The notes below the pieces were generated by a model. It was given only the letters and a program-made list of their open reading frames with translations, searched no databases and was not told where the DNA came from. The translations under genes were made by a program, and so were the position numbers. A DNA stretch of 64,000 nucleotides from Idiomarina aquatica (GTDB lineage: Bacteria; Pseudomonadota; Gammaproteobacteria; Enterobacterales; Alteromonadaceae). How positions within the stretch are numbered: position 1 is the stretch's first letter; each line of letters starts with the position of its first letter. The DNA is taken from assembly GCF_003987185.1 (NCBI RefSeq), contig NZ_PIPS01000001.1, positions 186,001 to 250,000 of the forward strand, in the 5' to 3' direction. Below are positions 52,130 through 61,475 of this stretch, piece after piece.

Positions 52130-52831
52130 TTATTGCATTGCCTCGAGCAGTGCATCGGCGGTTCGCAGACCGGGCAACATACGACCGTCCGGCAGGACGA
52201 TAGCCGGGGTTCCGGTTACGCCAAAGGCCTGCCCCATGCGGTAATGTTTTTCGACTGGATTATCACAGGCCGGACTGTCAACCGCATCGCCGTTTTTATA
52301 GGCCGTGAGTGCTTTTTTCGGGTCGTCTGCACACCATACCGACTGCAGCTGTTGACCACCTTTGCTGTTAAGACCACCACGCGGGAAGGCCAGATAGCGC
52401 ACGGTAATCCCTTTGTCCAGATACTGACCAAGGTTTTCATGTAAACGCTGACAATAGCCACAGGTGGTATCGGTAAACACGGTGATCTGATATTTTTCTT
52501 TCGACGATGGATAAACCACCATTTCGTCTTCAATTTTTTGCAGTTCCTGCTGACGCAGACTTGCCATAGCCTGTTCAGTAAGGTTGGTCGGTTGTTCGTT
52601 GGTCAGATCAAACAGGTTGCCGGCGATCAGCCGTGTGCCGTCCTCTGAAACATAGAAAATCCCCTGATTTGAGGTGATCTGATAAAGTCCCGCTATCGAC
52701 GTTTTGGACACTTCACCAACCTGGATACCTAACGCTTCAAGGCGACTGGTATCCGGTTGCTGTGCAACACTTGCCGCACTTACTGACAGTGATGCCAGTA
52801 ATAACAGGGAATGAACTAAACTGCGTTTCAT
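52130..52831 (-). CDS. dsbC: Thiol:disulfide interchange protein DsbC
   Basis: Periplasmic disulfide isomerase. 233 residues with a signal peptide (about 1-23). N-terminal dimerisation domain, then a thioredoxin fold with active site C124-G-Y-C127 (TTCGYCQRLHENL) and a second, structural pair (SVWCADD; SPACDNP). cis-proline loop GVTGTPAIV. 12 bases after xerD. Confidence 0.96.
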   Translation of the reverse strand: MKRSLVHSLLLLASLSVSAASVAQQPDTSRLEALGIQVGEVSKTSIAGLYQITSNQGIFYVSEDGTRLIAGNLFDLTNEQPTNLTEQAMASLRQQELQKIEDEMVVYPSSKEKYQITVFTDTTCGYCQRLHENLGQYLDKGITVRYLAFPRGGLNSKGGQQLQSVWCADDPKKALTAYKNGDAVDSPACDNPVEKHYRMGQAFGVTGTPAIVLPDGRMLPGLRTADALLEAMQ

Positions 52832-52843
52832 ATAAACCTCTTG

Positions 52844-53761
52844 TTAGCCGCGCGGGTGGTGCTGAGCATGCAGAGACTGCAGCCGCTCTCGCGCAACTTG
52901 TGTGTAAATTTGTGTCGTAGACAGGTCACTGTGACCCAACAACATTTGTAATACTCGTAAATCCGCACCATGGTTTAACAGGTGCGTAGCAAATGCATGC
53001 CGCAGTGTATGGGGCGACAGATGCGCGCGAATACCCGCTTGCGCCGCATAATGTTTGATGCGGTACCAGAATGCCTGGCGCGTTAATAAGGTACCGCGTT
53101 GGGTAATAAAAATCCACGGGCTGTTTTTGTCCGAAAGCGCCGGACGGCCATGGCGCAAATACTGCTGCAGCCAATCGAGCGCTTCCTCACCGAGGGGTAC
53201 CAGGCGTTCCTTGTCACCTTTACCGATAATACGCACTAAGCCCTGTTGTAATGACACCTGTTCCAATTGCAGTCGGATCAGCTCACTGACCCGCAAGCCA
53301 CTGGCGTAAAGCACTTCCAGCATCGTGCGATCGCGCAACCCCAGTTCGGTGTCGGTCGCCGGCGCATGCAACAACGCGTCGACATCTGCTTCACTGAGGG
53401 AATGGGGGATTGATTGTGGGAGTTTCGGTCGTTTTAAGCGAGCGCTGGGGTCGGTATTCAGCCACCCCTGCTTTACCGCAAACTGAGCAAACTTTTTCAT
53501 CGCACTTAAAAATCGTGAGGTGCTGCGCGGTGAGAGCCCCTGACTGCGGCGCCAAAGCAAATAATCCTGCAGAATGGTCGACGTGGTATCTAACAAGCCA
53601 AGTTTTTGCGTCATCAGGTAATCGCAATAACGGCGTAGGTCAGAACGGTAGGCGGCTTGAGTGTTATTGCTGACACCATGGTGCAACCATAAATACTCAA
53701 CAAAGGCATCAATACGTTCATCGTCTTGCGGGTGAACTTGGGTCATGGCAGCCGTTACCAC
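52844..53761 (-). CDS. xerD: Site-specific tyrosine recombinase XerD
   Basis: Resolves chromosome dimers at dif with XerC, under FtsK control. 305 residues. Catalytic residues R157, K181, H251, R254, H277 and Y286 are all present (ASGLRVSELIRL; SPHTLRHAFATHLL; YTQVARERL). The start at 53761 is a GTG; an ATG at 53746 is equally plausible since neither has a clear ribosome-binding site. It precedes dsbC and recJ in the same run. Confidence 0.96.
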   Translation of the reverse strand: MVTAAMTQVHPQDDERIDAFVEYLWLHHGVSNNTQAAYRSDLRRYCDYLMTQKLGLLDTTSTILQDYLLWRRSQGLSPRSTSRFLSAMKKFAQFAVKQGWLNTDPSARLKRPKLPQSIPHSLSEADVDALLHAPATDTELGLRDRTMLEVLYASGLRVSELIRLQLEQVSLQQGLVRIIGKGDKERLVPLGEEALDWLQQYLRHGRPALSDKNSPWIFITQRGTLLTRQAFWYRIKHYAAQAGIRAHLSPHTLRHAFATHLLNHGADLRVLQMLLGHSDLSTTQIYTQVARERLQSLHAQHHPRG

Positions 53762-53792
53762 ACATCAGGATAGCTTAGTACATGGTGCTAGC

Positions 53793-54272
53793 TTACATGA
53801 GCTGTTGCTTTGGTTCTATCCCCAACTGCTGTAACACGTCGTATAACTGCGCGGGGTCGCGACGACGTTTCGGGAGTTTTTCCGGTGCCGCCGCACGCTT
53901 GCGGCGCTGCAGCGTTTGCCAATCCAGATTAGCGATTAACTCCAGCGGTAGTCGCTGTGGATCGCTGTTTGGGATAAGCGGTTGCGGGTGCACTGCGTCC
54001 TGTAATTTAAAATCACTCAATTGCGAAGCGCTCTGGTAGACGCCGCTGGCGATAACCCGCGCGTCGTTATAGCCTAATGGCCGTGGCCGCGCCGCACCAA
54101 TGGTACGTTGCCAGTCGACGCTTGCCGGGGCGTCATCGGCAAGCGGTTGTTCGCCCAGCGCTGCCAGCCACAGGGCAAACTCGGCCCCATGCCCCTGCCC
54201 AATCGCATTGGCGGCCTGTCGATCAAAATATTCCTGTGCTCCGGATACCGTTCCGGGGGTCAGCTCTGCCAT
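53793..54272 (-). CDS. Conserved hypothetical protein upstream of xerD
   Basis: 159 residues, soluble, no signal peptide. The C-terminus is basic (QRRKRAAAPEKLPKRRRDP) and the N-terminal part contains GHGAEFALWLAALG (about 28-41), faintly like the short VC2046/SO_2500-type family; that link is from memory and weak. The frame is 31 bases upstream of xerD on the same strand and looks like the first gene of the xerD-dsbC-recJ run. Function unknown; the basic tail may hint at nucleic acid contact. Confidence 0.6.
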   Translation of the reverse strand: MAELTPGTVSGAQEYFDRQAANAIGQGHGAEFALWLAALGEQPLADDAPASVDWQRTIGAARPRPLGYNDARVIASGVYQSASQLSDFKLQDAVHPQPLIPNSDPQRLPLELIANLDWQTLQRRKRAAAPEKLPKRRRDPAQLYDVLQQLGIEPKQQLM

Positions 54273-54348
54273 ACATCCTGCCGATAACGTTGACGCTTGA
54301 TGTCGTTATCGGCGGCTGGCAAAAATCTTTAATTTTTATGCTTTTTCC

Positions 54349-54376
54349 TTTACAGCGTGATTAAGCCTGTTATTAT
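54349..54376 (+). promoter_or_regulatory. tRNA-Tyr promoter with GC-rich discriminator
   Basis: TTTACA (54349-54354) and TATTAT (54371-54376) are 16 bases apart, followed by a GC-rich stretch GCGCC before the start region, typical of stable RNA promoters under stringent (ppGpp/DksA) control. The mature tRNA begins 13 bases after the -10. Confidence 0.65.
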
Positions 54377-54389
54377 ACGCGCCTCGTTT

Positions 54390-54474
54390 GGAGGGGTTCC
54401 CGAGTGGCCAAAGGGATCAGACTGTAAATCTGACGGCTCAGCCTTCGCAGGTTCGAATCCTGCCCCCTCCACCA
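54390..54474 (+). tRNA. tyrT: tRNA-Tyr (GTA)
   Basis: 85-base class II tRNA. Acceptor GGAGGGG pairs with CCCCTCC; anticodon loop CTGTAAA gives GTA (54424-54426); a long variable arm follows; T-loop GTTCGAATCC; discriminator A and encoded CCA at the end. It stands alone on the plus strand between two minus-strand genes, not in the Tyr-Gly-Thr cluster beside tufB seen in some relatives. Confidence 0.95.
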
Positions 54475-54485
54475 CGATTTCCCGC

Positions 54486-55463
54486 TTAATCAAGTTCCGC
54501 TAGTTTCAGCACCACCTTACCTTGCGTTCGATTTTCCTGCAGGTAATTTAAGGCCTCGTTGACCTTTTCTGCCGGAACAACGCGATCGATCATCGGCCGC
54601 ACCCTTGCCGCAGTGAACGCTTCACCAAAGTGTTGCCAAAGTCCGCTTAAAATAGCGCCTTTACGTTCGCTGGATAAACTTCGCAGCGTGGAGCCCATAA
54701 GCCGTTGCCGCTTCATCAGCAGACGACCGAAGTCCACCTGACCATTACGGCCGCCCATCAGCCCGATGAGAACCAGTCGACCGTCCTGTTTCAGTACTTG
54801 CTGATCACGCTCCACCGAGTCCCCGCCGACCGGATTAAGAATAACATCAACGCCGCCGACCTCTTTTAGCACCTCGACATAATCCTGACGGTGCCGATTT
54901 ATCGCTTCAGTTGCGCCCAGTTCGCGGCAAAATGCACATTTTTCATCACTACCGGCGGTGACATAAATGGGCGTCCCCTGCTCTTTGCATAATTGCAGTA
55001 ACGCACTACCGACCCCACTGGCACCGGCATGGGCAAAAACCCGGTCGCCGGGCTTTAAATCGGCCAGCATAAACACATTCAAATAAGCGGTCGCAAAAGT
55101 TTCTAACCATCCCGCGCCGCGTTCCAGGGTCCAACTGGACGGTAATGGCAGTACCTGCGCCGCATTCACCGTAACCGATTCGGCATAGCCGCCAGCGGCT
55201 AACAGCGCACACACTTTGTCGCCAACGGCGAGATGGGTTACCTTGTCACCAATCGCAGTGACTACCCCGCTGCACTCCAGCCCCGGGATTGCCGACGCCC
55301 CCGGCGGCGGTGGATAGGCACCGGCAACTTGCATGACGTCGGCGCGATTTACACCGGCATACGCTATCCGAATGGTCACCTCATCAGCGGCTGGCGTTGT
55401 TTGGTTGAGATCATGATCGGGCTGCCAAACCACCCGCCCTTCTTCAATACGCGCTGCTAACAT
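54486..55463 (-). CDS. NAD(P)H-quinone oxidoreductase, PIG3-type
   Basis: 325-residue zinc-free MDR-family oxidoreductase (quinone reductase/PIG3 group). Substrate-domain start AYAGVNRADVMQVAGAYPPPPG; nucleotide-binding HAGASGVGSALLQLCKE (about 143-159). No structural zinc cysteines. Likely NADPH reduction of quinones; the physiological acceptor is unknown. It converges on the tRNA gene. Confidence 0.9.
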   Translation of the reverse strand: MLAARIEEGRVVWQPDHDLNQTTPAADEVTIRIAYAGVNRADVMQVAGAYPPPPGASAIPGLECSGVVTAIGDKVTHLAVGDKVCALLAAGGYAESVTVNAAQVLPLPSSWTLERGAGWLETFATAYLNVFMLADLKPGDRVFAHAGASGVGSALLQLCKEQGTPIYVTAGSDEKCAFCRELGATEAINRHRQDYVEVLKEVGGVDVILNPVGGDSVERDQQVLKQDGRLVLIGLMGGRNGQVDFGRLLMKRQRLMGSTLRSLSSERKGAILSGLWQHFGEAFTAARVRPMIDRVVPAEKVNEALNYLQENRTQGKVVLKLAELD

Positions 55464-55579
55464 AAAATTTCCTTCGAGTTTTTAAACAAAAAGTCGATAA
55501 CATCAGTAGTAAAGACGCATAATAATCTTTAACCTAACACGTTGTCGTGACAAAAAACCAAAGGATGGCAAAACACACA

Positions 55580-57223
55580 ATGAGTGAGTTTGTCGAACTC
55601 GCCGACAAACGCGTACTGATCATCGAAGATCAAAAAGCGTTTCAGGTGATGCTAAAAGGATTACTGCTCAATCTTGGTGCCAAAGAGGTTGAGGCGAAGC
55701 GAACCGGTGAAGCCGGTATTGCTGCGTATGTGCGCAAACCCTTTGACGTAATGCTGGTCGATTACAACCTTGGCCGCGGTAAAAATGGCCGGCAGGTGCT
55801 GGAAGAGTTGAAACACCGTGGCGTCCTCAAAGAGGATACCATTTTCTTTATCATCACCGGCGACAATACCCGGCCGATGGTGTTGAGCGCGCTTGAACTA
55901 CAGCCCGATGACTATCTCACCAAACCCTTTTCACATCGCGTTCTGCGCTCACGAATTGCCCGCGCTTACAAACGCCGGATGTGGCTTAAAGATGTGTTCA
56001 AGTCGTTATACAACGGCGATTACACAGCTTGTATTGACGCCTGCCAGCGTCATATCGATTCACAAAGCCGTTACGCCACCTATTGCCAAAAGTTGCAGAT
56101 TGAACTGTTTAATAAAACGCAGCAACTTGAGCAAGCTGAAGCCGCCATAAAGCGTGTACTTGAAGACGGTGTGCAACCCTGGATTCAGTTAAAACTTGCC
56201 GAAACTCGATTGTTGCAACAACGTCCCAAAGATGCTCTGGAGATTGCTGAAGCGGTACTCAAAAAGATGCCAAACGCGATTGAGGCACAGGACATCAAAA
56301 CGCGCTGCTATTTGCTGCTGGATAATCCTGAAGAGGCGCTGGAAAGCGCGCGGCAGAGCATCAACATGGCCCCGTTTTCCATCTCCAGGCAAACCCAGTT
56401 AGCCCATATAGCCCGTGACAATGGCGACTATGAGATTGCCAAACAAGCGATGAACAATGTGCTGCAAATCGCCCGTACCTCAGTGTTTCGTAATGTCCAG
56501 CACCTGTGCAATTACTTAAGGGCAATTTTGGACGCTGCCGAACACGCCGATACGCGTCAGAAGGTCGCCAAGTACCAGACGGAAGCGACCATGGAACTGC
56601 AACGCTCCCGCTACGACGAGAACATTGTTTATTCCGAGTTGCCGTTTGAAACGCTGGAGTCGATTCTGGTCTCACGTATCGATGCGTTTAATGGACGGCT
56701 GCGCGAAGCACAACAATTGCTCAATAAGGCGGTTGGTGATGAACTGTCGCAGAAAAAACCGGTGCCAACCGAGTTACTTGCCGACGTCATCATTGTGTTG
56801 CTGGATCTGGGCGAGTTTGAAAAAGCCAATGAGCTGGCAATTGCGGCCGATGACGGACACAACATCGATAGTTACACTAAAAAGTTATTGACTGAACGTC
56901 GTGAACTGGCACGCAAGACCGAAAATGCGTTCCGTGACGTGCACCAAAAAGGTATTCGTCTGTACGAGCAGCACAATTATAAAGAGGCCTTAAGTGTGTT
57001 CCGGGAGGCGTTGCAACTGGCTCCGCTGAACAGCGGCGCGGCACTCAACTACATACAAACGGCGGTCAGCTACTGTCAGAATACCGGTAAGGTAGAACTG
57101 GAGTATCTGCGCAAAGAATGCGCCAATTGCTTCAAAACGCTGCAGGGGTTGCCACTGTCCGACACCCACAAGCAGCGTTACGAATATTTATTAGAACAAA
57201 CCGCGACGCTGGGATTACGTTAA
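55580..57223 (+). CDS. Response regulator with TPR-like C-terminal domain
   Basis: 547 residues from the ATG at 55580 (an in-frame GTG at 55547 would add 11). Receiver domain 1-125: acidic pair E16-D17, phospho-acceptor D61 (VMLVDYNLG), T94-G95 and K115 in YLTKPFSHR. The rest (about 130-545) is a helical solenoid with TPR-like repeats: repeats such as EQAEAAIKRVLEDG, KDALEIAEAVLKKMPNAIEAQ and EEALESARQSINMAPFSIS. No output DNA-binding or enzyme domain, so it probably acts by protein contact. No kinase gene is adjacent (orphan). It overlaps the pirin stop by 9 bases. Confidence 0.85.
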   Translation: MSEFVELADKRVLIIEDQKAFQVMLKGLLLNLGAKEVEAKRTGEAGIAAYVRKPFDVMLVDYNLGRGKNGRQVLEELKHRGVLKEDTIFFIITGDNTRPMVLSALELQPDDYLTKPFSHRVLRSRIARAYKRRMWLKDVFKSLYNGDYTACIDACQRHIDSQSRYATYCQKLQIELFNKTQQLEQAEAAIKRVLEDGVQPWIQLKLAETRLLQQRPKDALEIAEAVLKKMPNAIEAQDIKTRCYLLLDNPEEALESARQSINMAPFSISRQTQLAHIARDNGDYEIAKQAMNNVLQIARTSVFRNVQHLCNYLRAILDAAEHADTRQKVAKYQTEATMELQRSRYDENIVYSELPFETLESILVSRIDAFNGRLREAQQLLNKAVGDELSQKKPVPTELLADVIIVLLDLGEFEKANELAIAADDGHNIDSYTKKLLTERRELARKTENAFRDVHQKGIRLYEQHNYKEALSVFREALQLAPLNSGAALNYIQTAVSYCQNTGKVELEYLRKECANCFKTLQGLPLSDTHKQRYEYLLEQTATLGLR

Positions 57224-58057
57224 CTTTTGATTAGCGGCCAGCGTGCCATTCTGATAGTCGCGTATCGCCTGTTCGATTTCCACTGAGTTGTTCATGACAA
57301 AGGGACCGTACTGCGCAATCGGCTCATTGATCGGTTGTGCCGCCAACAGCAATAGCCCACTGTCGGCACTGCCCTCGATAATAAGCTCCGCATCGGTATC
57401 GAGGCGGACCAGTTCACCTCGAGCAACAGCTTCGCCATTGACGCTGACATTGCCTTTGTACACGTAACCCAGCCGTTGACGTTGCCCTTGGGCCGCCACC
57501 GTCAAGGTTTCAGCGGCATTAAACACCAGATCCAACATCAAAAAGTCACGACCCGGCGCATCAACCGGCCCCGTTTTGCCGCCATGTTCTCCCGCAACAA
57601 CCCGAATAACCGCGTTGCCGCGATCGATTTCCGGGATCACATCGGCGGGATAATCATACCAGGCTGGCTCGGACATTTTTTCCGCCGCCGGAAGGTTTAC
57701 CCATAATTGAAAACCCCACATCAAGCCTGCTTCTTGCTTAGGCATCTCCGCATGAATGATGCCCCGCGCCGCTTTCATCCATTGCACGCCACCGGCTTCG
57801 ACTACGCCGGTATTGCCGACCGAATCCTTGTGCTCCATCTGCCCCGCCAGCATGTAGGTCAGGGTACAAAAACCACGATGCGGATGCGGTGGAAAACCGG
57901 CAATATAATCGTCGGGGTTATCGGAACGGAATTCATCCAGCATCAGAAACGGATCCTGATGCTTTAAACCCGGCTGATTAATGATTCGTGTGAGCTTAAC
58001 ACCGGCACCGTCTTGCGCCGGCATACCACGAAAACGCCCTAAAATGACACTCGACAT
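57215..58057 (-). CDS. Pirin-family cupin protein
   Basis: 280-residue bicupin. Metal ligands H58, H60 (PPHPHRGF), H102 and E104 (GIIHAEMP) are all present. Pirins such as YhhW act as quercetin 2,3-dioxygenases in vitro; the cellular role is unclear. The ATG at 58057 has GAGAAACC upstream and gives the usual start MSSVILGRFRGMPAQDGAG; the longer open frame overlaps the upstream gene. It is 7 bases after the glutathionyl-hydroquinone reductase, a sensible redox pair for quinone or flavonoid-like compounds. Confidence 0.9.
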   Translation of the reverse strand: MSSVILGRFRGMPAQDGAGVKLTRIINQPGLKHQDPFLMLDEFRSDNPDDYIAGFPPHPHRGFCTLTYMLAGQMEHKDSVGNTGVVEAGGVQWMKAARGIIHAEMPKQEAGLMWGFQLWVNLPAAEKMSEPAWYDYPADVIPEIDRGNAVIRVVAGEHGGKTGPVDAPGRDFLMLDLVFNAAETLTVAAQGQRQRLGYVYKGNVSVNGEAVARGELVRLDTDAELIIEGSADSGLLLLAAQPINEPIAQYGPFVMNNSVEIEQAIRDYQNGTLAANQKLT

Positions 58058-58064
58058 AGGTTTC

Positions 58065-59000
58065 TCACTCCAGCGGCTGGTTGAAATCAATGTCCGGACC
58101 TGCCGGCACAATTTGCGTTGGGTTAATGGTTTTGTGACTGCCGTAATAATGCTGTTTGATATGATCCATCACCACGGTTTCGGCAACACCCGGGTGTTGA
58201 TATAAGCCTCGCACATAACGCCACATATTCGGGTAATCAACAATGCGCTGGCGGTTGGTCTTAAAGTGACCAAAATAAACCGCGTCAAAGCGCACCAGAG
58301 TGGTGAATAATCGCCAGTCTGCCTCGGTCAATTGCGCGCCTGCCAAATAGGGCTGTTTGGCCAAAATCGCTTCGACCCTGTCCAGCGCCGCAAATAAATC
58401 GGTGAAAGCCTCTTCGTAGGCTTGCTGACGAGTCGCAAAACCGCACTTGTAGACACCGTTATTAATGTCGTTGTAGACCCATTCATTGACCTCGTCAATC
58501 TCCTCACGCAACGATGGCGGATAATAGTCATCGTGGTTACCGGTGAGCTCATTGAACGCCAAGTTGAAAATTCGAATGATATCCGCAGACTCATTATTAA
58601 CGATGGTTTGCTCCTGTTTATCCCATAACACAGGCACGGTAACGCGACCAGAATAATTCGGATCTGCTTTTAAATAGAGCTGGTACAGGTAATCGTTGTT
58701 GTACAGCGGGTCGTGCAATGGTGTATCTGCAAATTCCCAGCCATTTTCTAACATCAGCGGATGCACGACGGAAACGTCGATGTGTTGCTCGAGCCCTTTC
58801 AGACGTCGGAAAATCAGCGCCCGATGCGCCCAGGGACACGCATAAGAAACGTACAGATGATAGCGGCCGGATTCAGGTTTAAACCGCCCTGTCGGAGATA
58901 TGTCATTGCGAAACTGTGACTCACTGCGGACAAAGCGGCCACCGTGCTTTTCGGTGTCGTACCATTTATCGTGCCACTGACCGTCAACTAATAATCCCAT
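58065..59000 (-). CDS. yqjG: Glutathionyl-hydroquinone reductase (YqjG/GST-Xi type)
   Basis: Reduces glutathionyl-hydroquinones. 311 residues. Catalytic cysteine C55 in SYACPWAHRALI; the GST-Xi C-terminal domain (NNGVYKCGFATRQQAYEEAF; TEADWRLFTTLVRFD; DYPNMWRYVRGLYQHPG) is characteristic. AAGGAGG lies before the ATG. Heads a two-gene unit with the pirin and lies directly downstream of lpxB with an 80-base gap. Confidence 0.95.
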   Translation of the reverse strand: MGLLVDGQWHDKWYDTEKHGGRFVRSESQFRNDISPTGRFKPESGRYHLYVSYACPWAHRALIFRRLKGLEQHIDVSVVHPLMLENGWEFADTPLHDPLYNNDYLYQLYLKADPNYSGRVTVPVLWDKQEQTIVNNESADIIRIFNLAFNELTGNHDDYYPPSLREEIDEVNEWVYNDINNGVYKCGFATRQQAYEEAFTDLFAALDRVEAILAKQPYLAGAQLTEADWRLFTTLVRFDAVYFGHFKTNRQRIVDYPNMWRYVRGLYQHPGVAETVVMDHIKQHYYGSHKTINPTQIVPAGPDIDFNQPLE

Positions 59001-59079
59001 AAGACCTCCTTGATTGAGTTAACCTAAGGATAGCCTCTATTTTTTAGAATTATTAGCCCATAATTTCTGGTTAATCTTT

Positions 59080-60234
59080 CTATTTATTAGAACTTATTAG
59101 ATTCAGTACAACTTCCGCAGCCCGTTCACTGGCGTTAACCTTCAATTGCTTGTGTAAGTTTTCGAAACGCTGTAGCAGCGCATCATTGTCACTGTCAATG
59201 AGTGTGCTCATGGCATCAACCAACGCGTCACAGGACGCTTCGTGCTGCGCCAACTCAGGCACAATACGTTCATCGGCCAGCAGGTTCGGCAGCGAAAAAA
59301 ACGGCGCATGAAACAGCCATTTTATCAGTCGGTAGGTGAGTGCATTAAATTTGTAGGCAACCACCATCGGTCGCTTGATCAGCATGGCTTCTAACGCGAC
59401 CGTACCCGACGTCAGCAACAAGTAGTCCGCCGCAGCCATGGTGGCACGACTGTTACCAACCGTAATGTCGATAGCCAATTGTGGCGCGTGTTGCTGCCAT
59501 AATGCCTTAAATTGTTCTGCCCGCGTTGCACTGATCATCGGCGCCACAAATTTTAATGACGGATATCGTTGCTGTAACTGCAGAGCTGCTTGCAAAAACA
59601 GCGGCGCCATGCGCTTTACTTCACCGCCCCGACTGCCCGGCATCAACGCCAAATACTGGCCATCCTGCGCCAAATTAAGCTCGCTACGCGCTTGCGACCG
59701 CGGCCATTGCATGGGAATGTCATCCGCCAGCGGATGGCCGACAAAGGTCGCCGGCAGTTGATGTTTGTCGTAAAACTGCTGTTCAAATGGCAACAGGCAA
59801 AGCATATGGTCTACGGCTTTCTTAATACCCTTGATACGACCTTCCCGCCACGCCCAGACCGACGGGCTGACGTAATGTACGGTACGGATGCCGCGATCAC
59901 GTAAACGTCGTTCGACGGTCAAATTGAAGTCAGGGGCATCGATGCCAATCATGACCTGTGGCTGACGCTCGAGCAGATACTGCACCAGCTTACGACGGTG
60001 TCGCAGCAACTTTGGCAGATCTTTCAGCACTTCGGCAATGCCCATCACCGCCAGATCTTCCATCGGGAAAAAAGACTGCAACCCTTCTGCCGCCATAAGC
60101 GGGCCGCCGACGCCAATGAATTCAATCGGCTGGCGCGAGCGCTGTTTGAGTGCGCGCATTAAACCAGCGCCAAGTAAATCGCCGGAATGTTCTCCGGCGA
60201 CAATCGCAATAACACGGGGGGACATTGTGGTCAT
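59080..60234 (-). CDS. lpxB: Lipid-A-disaccharide synthase
   Basis: Glycosyltransferase that joins UDP-diacylglucosamine and lipid X. 384 residues. N-terminal VIAIVAGEHSGDLLGAGLMRAL; GVGGPLMAAEGLQSFFPM; GIDAPDFN; CPLMPGSRGGEVKRM-type region (LALMPGSRGGEVKRMAPLF); LLTSGTVALEAML. Six bases after lpxA. Downstream of it the usual rnhB-dnaE genes are not present. Confidence 0.97.
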   Translation of the reverse strand: MTTMSPRVIAIVAGEHSGDLLGAGLMRALKQRSRQPIEFIGVGGPLMAAEGLQSFFPMEDLAVMGIAEVLKDLPKLLRHRRKLVQYLLERQPQVMIGIDAPDFNLTVERRLRDRGIRTVHYVSPSVWAWREGRIKGIKKAVDHMLCLLPFEQQFYDKHQLPATFVGHPLADDIPMQWPRSQARSELNLAQDGQYLALMPGSRGGEVKRMAPLFLQAALQLQQRYPSLKFVAPMISATRAEQFKALWQQHAPQLAIDITVGNSRATMAAADYLLLTSGTVALEAMLIKRPMVVAYKFNALTYRLIKWLFHAPFFSLPNLLADERIVPELAQHEASCDALVDAMSTLIDSDNDALLQRFENLHKQLKVNASERAAEVVLNLISSNK

Positions 60235-60240
60235 TAGTTA

Positions 60241-61008
60241 CTAGGGACGAATAATGCCGCGTTGACTGTTCTCAACGAACGCACAGAAGTCGTCAAGCTG
60301 CGGTTCGTTCAGCTCTTTAATCGCTTGTAACGCCTCTTCGGTTGTCATACCGGAGCGATACAGCAACTTATAAGCACGGCGAATATTGGTGATTTGTTCA
60401 GCGCTGAAATTGCGCCGCTTTAAGCCTTCACTGTTGATGGTACGAGGACGGGCATTGTGTCCCTGCGCCATCACAAACGGCGGTAAGTCCTGCACTAAGA
60501 TTGAATTCACCGCGCAAAAGCTGTGCGAGCCGATATGGCAGAACTGGTGCACACCCGTCATACCACCAAGAATAACGAAATCGCCCACGTGAACGTGGCC
60601 GGCCAGGGTTACCTGATTGGCCAGTATGTTGTTATCACCGACCATGCAGTCATGAGCAACATGCACGTAGGCCATCAGCAAATTATGACTGCCGATTTGG
60701 GTTAAGCTGTTGTCTTGCACGGTGCCACGGTGGATAGTTACTGACTCACGAATAACATTATGATCACCGATAACCAACCGCGTCGGCTCGCCCGCATACT
60801 TCTTGTCCTGGCAATCTTCACCGACCGACGCAAATTGATAAATGGTATTGTTGCGGCCGATTTCTGTCGGACCTTTAATAACAACGTGCGAGCGAATATC
60901 ACAGTTATCGCCAATCACAACATCGGGACCGATAACGGTCCAGGGGCCGATACTGACGTTTTCACCAATTTTAGCACTGGCGTCGATTATCGCCGTTTCG
61001 TGGATCAC
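60241..61008 (-). CDS. lpxA: UDP-N-acetylglucosamine acyltransferase LpxA
   Basis: First step of lipid A synthesis. 255 residues (E. coli 262). Left-handed beta-helix of hexapeptide repeats (about 1-180; for example [13 protein letters not shown]), with catalytic H119 in [11 protein letters not shown], and a helical C-terminus. Its start overlaps the fabZ stop by one base. Confidence 0.97.
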   Translation of the reverse strand: MIHETAIIDASAKIGENVSIGPWTVIGPDVVIGDNCDIRSHVVIKGPTEIGRNNTIYQFASVGEDCQDKKYAGEPTRLVIGDHNVIRESVTIHRGTVQDNSLTQIGSHNLLMAYVHVAHDCMVGDNNILANQVTLAGHVHVGDFVILGGMTGVHQFCHIGSHSFCAVNSILVQDLPPFVMAQGHNARPRTINSEGLKRRNFSAEQITNIRRAYKLLYRSGMTTEEALQAIKELNEPQLDDFCAFVENSQRGIIRP

Positions 61009-61475
61009 TAGACTTCCCTTCTTGCACAGATTATCTCAGCACTGGCTGCCAATTCGCCATCCACCTCAGCCTTACCACTGAATTTCCAGATGCCACGACG
61101 TTCTTTTTCGAAGGTCACGTGAAAATGGATGGTATCTCCGGGTACCACCTGGCGTTTAAAACGCGCGTTGTCGATACCGGCAAACAGGTACAAATCGTTT
61201 GCTTCAGATTTCTGCTGGGTAATTTTAAAACCTAACAGACCGGCAGCCTGCGCCAGACCTTCCAACAACAATACCCCAGGGAAAATCGGCTTACCCGGGA
61301 AGTGCCCGTTGAACATGGGTTCATTAAAGCTGACGTTTTTGATGGCGTGGATCGAGCGCTCGCAATCGCACTCAATCACGCGATCGATCAATAAAAATGG
61401 ATAACGGTGTGGCAATAAGTCGAGCACACCTTGAATATCAAATCCAGACTCCGTGGCTTTCACAGTAGCTCCCAA
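61008..61475 (-). CDS. fabZ: 3-hydroxyacyl-ACP dehydratase FabZ
   Basis: Fatty acid elongation dehydratase supplying, and competing for, the hydroxyacyl-ACP used in lipid A. 155 residues, hotdog fold. [14 protein letters not shown] and the active site [22 protein letters not shown] with H58 and E72. Directly adjacent to lpxD and overlapping lpxA, the conserved lpxD-fabZ-lpxA-lpxB order. Confidence 0.97.
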   Translation of the reverse strand: MGATVKATESGFDIQGVLDLLPHRYPFLLIDRVIECDCERSIHAIKNVSFNEPMFNGHFPGKPIFPGVLLLEGLAQAAGLLGFKITQQKSEANDLYLFAGIDNARFKRQVVPGDTIHFHVTFEKERRGIWKFSGKAEVDGELAASAEIICARREV

